DNA of 64,000 nucleotides, from positions 3,704,407 to 3,768,406 of the forward strand of contig CM036160.1 in the NCBI GenBank assembly GCA_020631735.1, written 5' to 3'. Source of the DNA: Saccharum officinarum. Its lineage: Eukaryota; Streptophyta; Magnoliopsida; Poales; Poaceae. A program made the position numbers and the translations under genes. Positions 55,893 through 64,000 of the stretch are shown one piece after another. The notes beneath the pieces were generated by a model. It saw nothing but the letters and a program-made list of their open reading frames with translations, had not been told where the DNA came from and did not search any database. Position 1 is the first letter of the stretch, and every line of letters begins with the position of its first letter.

Positions 55893-58643
55893 TGTAACAC
55901 CCTAAATTTTTCATAAATTCAAAATAGTTAAATATGATTTATTGTGTAATTGAGTGTGCATGTAAATATAGGGAATAATAAATTTTTGTGAAATTAAAAT
56001 TAATCATAAGGTTAGCAACATGTTGATGCACTCATGTTGCCACATTTTATTTATTGTATTGATTGATTTGATCCAAAGTTCAAAAGAGATTCAAAAACAT
56101 TTGAAATTGGATTTGAAAAATCAAATAAGAAAAAGAAAACTTCTTTTCCTCTCCCTCCCTCCTTTCGGCCTAGTCGGCCTGCTGCTGATCCGCCGAGCCG
56201 GCCCGCGCGCGCGCCTTCTTTCCCTCCTTTCTTCCTTGCTGGGACGGCCCAAATCGGGCGAGCAACCGTGCAGCGCCCGCTCTTCCCCCTACGCCACCGA
56301 CAGGCCGGGCCCTCTTGTCAGCACCTCCTCCAACCTCCCACATCGCACGGTCGAGGCCGAAACCGCCGGCCGCGCCGACTTCGCGTCGTGGGAGCGCCCT
56401 CCCCCGCTCCCCTACCTCTTTATAGTTGTGCCGCACCCGCTGCCGCTCCTTGTGCTGCTCTCCGCTTCATTTTTCCACGCGAGGAACCGTAATCACTGCG
56501 CGGCAATGATTCACCGGAGGAGCGTCCGCCCCACCGCGTCGGCCACCGTTCCCGAGCCGCCTCCACTCCGTTAACTCCGCTCGGTGAGCTCGCTTTCATC
56601 CTCGCTTCCTCCCCATGCTTTCATTTTCCTGTTTAGTGGCTTCTAGGGCCGTATTCTTGAGCACCGGCGAGGTTCTCGCCACCGGCCATGGCGGCCACCG
56701 TGACGGTCGTCATCCCCGCCCGCGCAATGCGCTCCATTGGACTCGCCATCTCCCCCGCATCATCCCTGTGGCCTCGGTGGTTGGTTTGGTGGCCCGTAGG
56801 CCCCGTTTCCCTCACTCCGGCGAGTTTCCACCGCCGGCAATGGCAGCGCCGCCGCGTCCTTCCTCCCCTCCGGCGACTGCTTCTCTCTCTCCCCCTCCCA
56901 GCTAATCTCGCCCGTCAATTCTGAATCCAACGGATAGGATAGAAAGATACCCCTTCGCAGGTCTTTTTCTTAAAGAGACCCTCGGTTTCTTGCGTATCCA
57001 ACCCGCCGTCCTTGGCGTACTCCCGGAGTACGCATTCTCATTCTGAAGACGTATTTTGTTCGGTTTAAATGAAAAATACGTTTCCAGATTAATTACAGTT
57101 TTGCCACTGTAGTAAAACGCTTATAAAATCGTCGTTTTAGCTCCGATTTGACCCGTTCAACTTGCGTTAGGTTCGTAATTTCATAACCTACGCATTAATG
57201 CCACTGTTAGTTAGGTTTGCAACATTTAAAATTCTTGATTAGGTTAAGTTAATTAACTCGCTATAGGAATCTTGTTTAATTCATAACTTTCGCGTTATAA
57301 CTCCGAATTTCGTGAACTTCACGTTGATGTGATCGTAGCGAGACGTAGAATATTTCTGTAAACATTTTATCTTGTTTTTATACTGCTGGTGTACTATTCT
57401 AATTATAGGTTTGTTTGCTATGCATGAATGCTCCTGAAATGTGTATGTTGCCGTGTTGGTCAAGTTCAGACGGTGAGGAGTACTTTGGGAATCTGGACAC
57501 GTACGAGGAGCAGCAGGACCAGCAACAGTTCGTGAACCAAGGCAAGTATAGCATAGGCCTACCTTGTTGTCCTATTCATTATATAATGTACTCATTATGC
57601 ATGTGTCTAATATTACTCGACTATAAGGACTTCCTAGTTAATTGATGACATGTACCTTGATCCATATGGGTTTTATTTGCACATGGGTAGAATGCTAGTG
57701 CTCTAACTAAACATGATCTACACTATGACTGATGGAATCAATGGATAAACATGATGGTAACAGTGGAACTATAGGGTAAAGGTGCAGATGATGTTGATCA
57801 TGTTGCCCTAAACCCTCTGTAAGGACTTATCTGTAGGGCAAAAGCTGGGACATACAGTGCAACCGTGAGAGTCATATGGCTTTGACTTTAGCTCAGTAAT
57901 AGGATCTTTTGTAGCTTGTTAGAGGTTACCCGAAAGGGCGCAAGAGGGGCTTGCCACTTTGGGTATAGAACTGCCTCTGTTCTGATGTGTATAGCCTGCG
58001 GGAATTGTGCCATCGAAAGGGGGGTTCTCTATATCTGCCTGTCGAGGAAACCTCGCGGCCCTAACATGTTAGAAGAGGCCTATGGAAGGCTTCATAGTGT
58101 ACCCTACCTACTCACCTTGGGAGTGTTATGGGGTCGACGGGCCCCGGGCATATGGGAAACATGACTCACGGGTAAAGATGCACAACCTCTGCAGAGTGTT
58201 TAAAATTGTTATAACAGCCGTGCTCACGGTCACGAGCGGCCCGGAAAACTCACAGAATAAATGGTTACTTGACATATGGATGACTTATGATGATGATAAT
58301 GAGATTATACTGATGCTCAATTACTCTCCTTAATTCTAGTAGGTGATCATGTGGGTTAAATGGGAGTTTAAGCATAACTTAGTAATAATAAGTAATAATG
58401 AAATGCTGATCTATTAAAAATGCTAACTGCAGTCAACCGTGTCTATCCTTTTTGAGCCTCATGAATCCTCATACTATACTTGCGGAGTACGAGTGTACTC
58501 ACACTTGTTATTATTTCATTTTTTTGGATAAAAATCTCGGATGGGTAACAGATGACAGTTTCTACGAGGATTTCCCTGAAGAATTCTAGGTTTGGGTCAA
58601 CCAGTCGGCCTTCCCTGTGGAGCAGATACTTCGTTCGAGAGTG
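55893..58643 (+). mobile_element. Gypsy-type LTR D, truncated by copia element E
   Basis: Starts TGTAACACCCTAAATTTT, a typical Del/Tekay-type LTR start. The segment 57000-57380 matches the LTR of B in inverse orientation (AAAATACGTTTCCAGATTAATTAC and following), and 57813-58245 is the shared module. It stops at 58643, where element E begins, so its 3' end, and any primer site, lie beyond the window. GC-rich block at 56150-56920. Inserted into element G. Confidence 0.75.
57813..58245 (+). repeat. Shared LTR module, copy in LTR D
   Basis: The most diverged copy. CTCTGCAGAG, GTTATAACAGCCGTGCTCAC and CACGAGCGGCCCGG are kept, as is GTAGCTTGTTAGAGGTTACC, while the middle differs from A, B and C at many positions. 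Selective retention of the palindromic part supports function. Confidence 0.75.
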
Positions 58644-60617
58644 TGTAAGGTCCAAATAGGCTAGAGGGGAGGTGAATAGCCTAATTAAAACTTCTACAAG
58701 GATTACTTAACCACAAGTTAGTACGAAAGGTGGCGAAGCAAAAGCACTAGCTCTAACTAATTAAGCAAGACACCTACACAAGTCTAGTACAAGGCTATTC
58801 ACTAAACACAACAACAACTACAAGCTAGAAACAAGAAGTAATACGAGAGAAGAGCGTTGAGTGATTATACCGCCGTGTAGAGATGAGAAATACCAATCAA
58901 TCAATCACACAAGAGAAATCCTCGGGAAGAGAATGACACAAGAATTTATCTCGAGGTTCACTTGCTTCCCGGCAAGCTACTCCCCGTTGTGGCGATACAC
59001 CCACTTGTCGGTTCGCGAGCTAATCGACTATCAAGAGTCGAGCCCTCAGCGGGTGCCGCACAACCACACATAATATGGGGATCCTCCAAGCCACGAGCTC
59101 CACTAGAGTATCCAATTCACGAACTCCCACGGGGAAGGATCAAGAACCCCTTACAACACTTGGTGAAGGCTCCAACAATCTTCAATTGTGAGATCAATCA
59201 CCTCCGCTGCTCCAAGCCGTCTACCGTGTCGGGAAACACGGAAGAGTAACAAGAAATCCGCAGCAACTCGAAGATCAAGTGCCTCTAGAATGCAACTCTC
59301 GAGCAATGCACTTGAATCTCACTCAATCTCACTTAAGATGTGCAACTAAGCAAAGAGATGAGTGGAGGGGTTGTTCTCTAGCTCAAAGTATGTCTCTAGG
59401 TCTCAAAATATGCAAGAGTTACCCTCAAACCCCGGCCAACGTCTATTTATAACGAAGGGGTACGCAGCTAGCCGTTACGGACGACGCAGTTCAAAACGGG
59501 ATGACCGGACGCGTTCGGTCACTACAGGACAAGCGTGAACAGTGTGCGTCAGAAGTTATCGTTGCTATGACCGGACGTGCCCTAGCGTATGACCGGACGC
59601 GCCCTAGCGTATGTCCGAACGCGCCCTAGCGTATGACCGGACGCGCTGCACCTGGCGTCCGGTCGGAGTCCAGTAAGCTCCCATCATGATCGGACGCGTC
59701 CGATCGCACGTGACCGGACGTGCCCCGCGTCCGATCATCACTCTGCTGCGCTCTTCCCCTCTAGATGTCTGACCGGACGCGCCGGTTCCGTGAAGGACCG
59801 GACGCACCGGTCGCTCACACTACTTTTGCGCATAGGTGAACTGACCGAACACGCTGGTCAGGCCAGACCACCGTCCGGTCATTAACCCTAGGCGCGCTGA
59901 CCGGATTGAACTGATCGGACGCGTCCGGTCATACCGTGACCGCGTCCGGTGCAGCGTCCGGTCACCACAGTGACCTCCGTTCACCTCCGTTTCTTTTCCG
60001 ACTTCTGGCGTAGTAGAAAATAGGCGTTTCACTTCTCCAAAAAGCGTCGAATCCCGCCTCGCAAGCTCGGCGGGAGGGAGAGAAGAACCCAAACCCTTCT
60101 CTACCGCTCAAACTCCACCGCCTTCACAAATGTGCTAACACCACCATGTGTAAATCATCATGTGCATGTGTGTTAGCATTTCATAATCATTTTCAAGGCG
60201 TTATTTTAGCTCTTTACTAGATCCTAATGCATATGCTAAAGACAATGATCTAGTGGCACTTGATTTCCGAGCTAACCGTGATTGCCCCTCTTGATAGTCG
60301 GCTATGTATCCTAAACCCGGTCAATCACTTCTCTACTCATCTTAGACCGGCAAAAGAAAAAATCCCTATGGTTATACCTTTGCCTTGCGCTCTTAGATCC
60401 TTCTCCTCCACTTGATCATCATGTCCTTCATTTTATGTGCATCTCCACCATGATCATCATTTCATGTCTATGCACCATCTCTTTGTGATCTTGTGGCCAC
60501 CACTCCTTGCCACATACACCTTCATCACATGTGTTGCTTATGCCTAACTCAAAACACTTAACACATGGCATTAGCAACTTGATGTCATTAATTACCAAAA
60601 CCAAATTTGGGCTTTCA
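58644..60617 (-). repeat. Copia element E 3' LTR (Sirevirus-like)
   Basis: TGTAAGGTCC...GGGCTTTCA, about 1974 bp, related to the solo LTR at 38302. It is placed as 3' LTR because polypurine tracts and pol lie to the right on the minus strand. The preceding GAGTG (58639-58643) is the expected left TSD; its partner is outside the window. The centre has a CpG-rich GACCGGACGC cluster and a 22-bp minisatellite. Confidence 0.88.
59567..59650. repeat. 22-bp minisatellite in LTR E
   Basis: Four tandem units of TATGACCGGACGCGCCCTAGCG with few changes. Part of the larger inverted-motif CpG-rich cluster (59500-59960). Confidence 0.85.
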
Positions 60618-61695
60618 ATCTCCCCCTTTTTGGTAATTGATGACAACCATCACAAAGATATGAAATGAAATCAATTTTCAATTTCAATAGTATTAGCTCC
60701 CCCTACATATGTGCTTCCATGAGTTTGGTTCAATTATGCACATATGTATGGATTTGAATTTTGGGAGAGTTACTACTATCAAATTGATGCTAAGGTATAT
60801 AGAATGGACCTTTGAAGCGTGATACCAATCGGAGTTGCCTTTATATACCATCCTTAGCATCGATGTAGCTAGACACCACTTGTAATACATCACTTGTAAA
60901 GATCACAAACACTAAAATACCCCGTGAGATCAACATTATAAGCAAAGGTGTCTAGATACCGCTTGTAAAGCTACTCTCAACAAATCATCATTCAAGTTCT
61001 ATTTCTAGCAAACACCATTAAATCATGAATATCGAAATTAAATTTGCAATGCAACACATCATCATGTTAGTGCACATACAAATGCAACAAATAATTCATG
61101 AGCTTGCTCCCCCTATTTGTGTGCTCAATTTTAATTGATCCCTTTCTCCCCCTTGGTAACTTAACTTTTCATCTTTGTAACTTTTCTCTCCCCCTTATTA
61201 TATCTTATTCCCTCTTTGCAATATCTTTGTGACTTTTCTCTCCCCCTTTGTCAACAATCACCAAAAAGGTGCCAATTTTAGTGAGAGATAAGTCAATCAA
61301 TATGAGAGAGTCCAAATTATGGTTCAATCTAGATCACTTGCCTAGAATATGTAATTCGGTTTGATCCAAGCACAAGCTTCTTCACACCTCATAAAGTATA
61401 AGGGTTATCTTGAGCATGTTGAATTACACATCATGAGCTCATTTTCTAGATTCAACACTAGGTTTGCAAGCCCACAAACATGTCATATGCTACCACTAGA
61501 TCAATCAAACATAGAAGCAATAGTGGTACCATATATACATTAAAATCATTTGATTTTCATGAATGAGCCTATTTGTCATACAAATATGTCTATATGTTCT
61601 AACCATGTCCTTAACAAAGTATGAATGATATGCCAAACAACTTTACCTTGCATTGTCGGAGGAGAGGCATGTCATATAAAAATGTGGGGGCGCAC
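60618..61695 (-). other. Element E 3' untranslated region with multiple polypurine tracts
   Basis: Complementary polypurine tracts (TCTCCCCCTT/GCTCCCCCTA type) occur at 60619-60633, 60696-60705, 61106-61115, 61145-61156, 61185-61198 and 61237-61250. The first abuts the LTR and is the likely functional one. Multiple PPTs are a known hallmark of Sireviruses. No envelope-like ORF was seen in this interval. Confidence 0.85.
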
Positions 61696-61827
61696 TCATT
61701 TCAAGTTGGAGAAGTCAAGTATGTTCAATTCATTCTTCAACTTGTAAAATCTCTTTTCATCAAGTGGCTTTGTAAAGATGTCGGCTAGTTGATCTTCAGT
61801 GCCAATGCTCTCAATGCTAATATCACC
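61696..61827 (-). pseudogene. Pol C-terminal tail separated by a nonsense codon
   Basis: In frame with pol beyond the TAG at 61828-61830, the reading frame stays open for 43 more codons to TGA (61696-61698). It contains EDQLADIFTKPL, the conserved C-terminal motif of copia RNase H/pol. Its conservation shows that the upstream stop is a recent nonsense change, not the natural end. Confidence 0.85.
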
Positions 61828-64000
61828 CTATTGTTGATGGTCTCTTATGAAGTGATGCCTTATGTCAATGTGCTTCGTTCTTGAATGTTGAACCAGATTT
61901 TGTGTCATCTTGATAGCACTTTCATTGTCACAAAACAATGGCATATTCTTGAACTTGATTCTAAAATCATTCAAGGTGGCCTTCATCCAAAGCAATTGTG
62001 CACAACAACTACTGGCACTAATGTATTCGGCCTCGATGATAGATAGTGCAACACTATTTTGTTTCTTTGATGACCTTGAAACAAGAGACCTTCCAAGCAA
62101 TTGACAAGTGCCACTTGTGCTCATTCTATCAATCTTGCAACCACCATAGTCGGAATCCGAATATCCAATCAACTCAAAGTTAGACCCCTTTGGAAACCAT
62201 AATCCAACATCATGAGTGCCCTTAAGATATCTCAATATCCTCTTGGTTGCTTTCAAGTGACTTTCTCTAGGTGAAGCTTGATATCTTGCACACTTGCACA
62301 CACTAAACATCACATCCGGCCTAGAAGCGGTGACATAGAGCAAACTTCCAATCATAGACCGGTATAACTTTTGATCTACCATGTTTCCACTATCATCAAT
62401 ACCCAATTGATCATTAGTGCCCATTGGTGTACTCATTTGCTTAGCATCTTGCAATCCAAACTTCTTGATCATGTCCTTGATGTACTTGCCTTGACTTACA
62501 AAAGTGCCATTCTTTATTTGCTTGATTTGAAGTCCAAGGAAGTAACTAAGCTCTCCAATCATAGACATCTCAAACTCATTAGCCATCATATTTCCAAACT
62601 CTTCACAAAAGTCTTGGTTAGTTGATCCAAAGATAATGTCATCCACATAGATTTGCAACACAAACAAGTCATTTCCAAGCTTCTTGGTGAAGAGAGTGGT
62701 GTCAACCTTTCCCATCTTGAACCCTTTAGAGAGGAGAAAGTCCCTTAACCTCTCATACCATGCTCTAGGTGCTTGCTTCAAACCATACAATACCTTCTTT
62801 AGCTTGTAAACATGGTCGGGCTTCTTGTCATCTTCAAAACCGGGAGGTTGCTCAACATAAATTTCTTCATTGATGTAGCCATTGAGAAATGCACTCTTGA
62901 CATCCATTTGATAGAGCTTGATGTTGTGTGCACAAGCATATGCTAATAAGATTCTAATTGCTTCTAATCTTGCAACCGGTGCATATGTCTCTCCAAAGTC
63001 AAGACCCTCAACTTGAGTGTATCCTTGTGCTACTAATCTTGCTTTGTTCCTTACAACCATGCCATCTTGATCTTGCTTGTTTCTAAAGACCCACTTAGTG
63101 CCAATCACATTGTAGTTCTTTGGCCTCTCAACAAGTTTCCAAACTTGATTTCTAGCAAACTTGTTTAGTTCTTCATGCATGGCATTTACCCAATCGGAAT
63201 CCTTCAAAGCATCTTCTAATTTCTTAGGTTCTTCAAGTGACACAAATGAGTAGTGCTCACAAAAGGATGCTAACCTTGATCTAGTTTGAACACCACTTTG
63301 AATTCCACCAATGATTTGGTCCAATGGATGATCTCTTGCAATGCTAGTAGGTTGGAGTATTGTGAGTTGATTGCTTCCACTTGCTTGACCTTGATCTTGC
63401 ACTTCATCATGAGAACCACTAGAGCTTGCTTGATTTGTATCAATTTGCACATTTTGGTTGATCACATGAATATCATCATCATCATCAACTTGCATCGGCC
63501 TTATATCACCAATGTCCATGTTCTTCATTGCATTTGACAATTGATCTCCTATCACATCATCAAGGTTTTGAGATCCTTGGGTTTCATTAAACTCAACATC
63601 ATGAACTTCTTCCAAGGTGCCATTTGTGAGATTCCAAACTCTATATGCTTTGCTTGTGGTAGAATAACCAAGTAAGAATCCTTCATCACATTTCTTTTCA
63701 AACTTGCTCAATCTAGTACATTTCTTGAGAATATAGCATTTGCAACCAAACACTCTAAAGTATGCAATGTTGGGCTTTCTTCCATTCAATAGCTCATATG
63801 GTGTCTTCCCAAGCTTCCCATGGCAATAGAGACGGTTGCTACAATAGCAAGCCATGTTGATGGCTTCACTCCAAAATGAATGACTAACATTATATTCACT
63901 AAGCATTGATCTAGCCATATCAATCAAGGTTCTATTTTTCCTTTCAACTACACCATTAGATTGAGGAGTGCATGTTGGTGAGAATTGATGTCCAATACCA
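61828..64000 (-). CDS. Copia (Sirevirus-like) pol polyprotein, partial
   Basis: Open from the right window edge to TAG at 61828-61830, about 723 codons. Order on the minus strand: end of the integrase core with [15 protein letters not shown] (catalytic Glu region, 63930-63975), integrase C-terminal part ([23 protein letters not shown]), an acidic/Ser-rich linker, then reverse transcriptase from [12 protein letters not shown] with DVKSAFLNG and catalytic YVDD (62638-62649), [12 protein letters not shown], and RNase H with [19 protein letters not shown] and DNESAIKM. This gene order (integrase before RT) is diagnostic of Ty1/copia. The element replicates through RNA in the cytoplasm and integrates in the nucleus. 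Gag, protease and the integrase N-terminus lie beyond the window. The last 43 codons are cut off by the nonsense codon. Confidence 0.95.
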   Translation of the reverse strand, partial: GIGHQFSPTCTPQSNGVVERKNRTLIDMARSMLSEYNVSHSFWSEAINMACYCSNRLYCHGKLGKTPYELLNGRKPNIAYFRVFGCKCYILKKCTRLSKFEKKCDEGFLLGYSTTSKAYRVWNLTNGTLEEVHDVEFNETQGSQNLDDVIGDQLSNAMKNMDIGDIRPMQVDDDDDIHVINQNVQIDTNQASSSGSHDEVQDQGQASGSNQLTILQPTSIARDHPLDQIIGGIQSGVQTRSRLASFCEHYSFVSLEEPKKLEDALKDSDWVNAMHEELNKFARNQVWKLVERPKNYNVIGTKWVFRNKQDQDGMVVRNKARLVAQGYTQVEGLDFGETYAPVARLEAIRILLAYACAHNIKLYQMDVKSAFLNGYINEEIYVEQPPGFEDDKKPDHVYKLKKVLYGLKQAPRAWYERLRDFLLSKGFKMGKVDTTLFTKKLGNDLFVLQIYVDDIIFGSTNQDFCEEFGNMMANEFEMSMIGELSYFLGLQIKQIKNGTFVSQGKYIKDMIKKFGLQDAKQMSTPMGTNDQLGIDDSGNMVDQKLYRSMIGSLLYVTASRPDVMFSVCKCARYQASPRESHLKATKRILRYLKGTHDVGLWFPKGSNFELIGYSDSDYGGCKIDRMSTSGTCQLLGRSLVSRSSKKQNSVALSIIEAEYISASSCCAQLLWMKATLNDFRIKFKNMPLFCDNESAIKMTQNLVQHSRTKHIDIRHHFIRDHQQ

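Noticed and set aside
56020..56574. 184-codon plus-strand frame in LTR D
   Set aside because: Lies within a gypsy-type LTR. The start is in AT-rich sequence and the rest is Pro/Ser/Arg low complexity.

Overview
This is a transposon-dense stretch of a grass nuclear genome. The MITE families, the CACTA sub-terminal motif TTTGCCGAGTGCC, the Sirevirus-type copia element and the GC-rich single-copy gene point to a panicoid grass, probably Andropogoneae (sugarcane, Miscanthus or sorghum relatives). That placement is inference. There are no operons, and only one convincing intact host gene: a HOOKLESS1-like GNAT acetyltransferase on the minus strand at 51536-52819, with a 78-nt intron.

1-33 kb is a pile of nested elements, largely resolved by target-site duplications (TSDs). 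A truncated gypsy-type LTR (1-2262) abuts a LINE reverse-transcriptase relic. A CACTA (En/Spm) element follows (2943-31937), with hairpin repeats at both ends and a decayed, spliced minus-strand transposase-associated ORF. It was split by LTR element A (5435-31500, TSD AGTGC). The left LTR of A was itself split twice: by element B (7949-14362, TSD CTGCG) and by element C (15524-25954, TSD TCAGC/TCAGT). The intact right LTR of A (27626-31500) preserves both empty sites. A, B and C all lack reverse transcriptase and integrase. B keeps only a gag/protease-like ORF with an altered active site.

33-41 kb holds PIF/Harbinger-like MITEs, one split by a gypsy-type solo LTR (33311-36076, TSD GATTC); a Sirevirus-like solo LTR (38302-40300, TSD GTAGG) lying in the leader of a decayed copia element whose 5' LTR is at 40705-41136; and the C-terminal remnant of a DUF594 gene.

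41-51.5 kb is low-copy-looking sequence with many small elements: a hAT-type element with an 8-bp TSD, Tourist- and Stowaway-like MITEs, a short Helitron-like element, and two possible orphan exons or ORFs. 51.5-53.3 kb is the acetyltransferase gene with a TATA box and G-box. Upstream of it lie a Mutator-like element with GC-rich cargo (53365-54494) and a long TA microsatellite.

55-64 kb contains a small LTR with primer site (55244-55697), a gypsy-type LTR (55893-58643) cut by a copia element, and that element's 3' LTR (58644-60617), multiple polypurine tracts and pol gene. Pol runs off the window end and carries one nonsense codon.

The most interesting unexplained signal is a module of about 400 bp, with two short palindromes, carried by the LTRs of five otherwise divergent elements (eight copies). 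It looks like a conserved structured or regulatory part of these LTRs.
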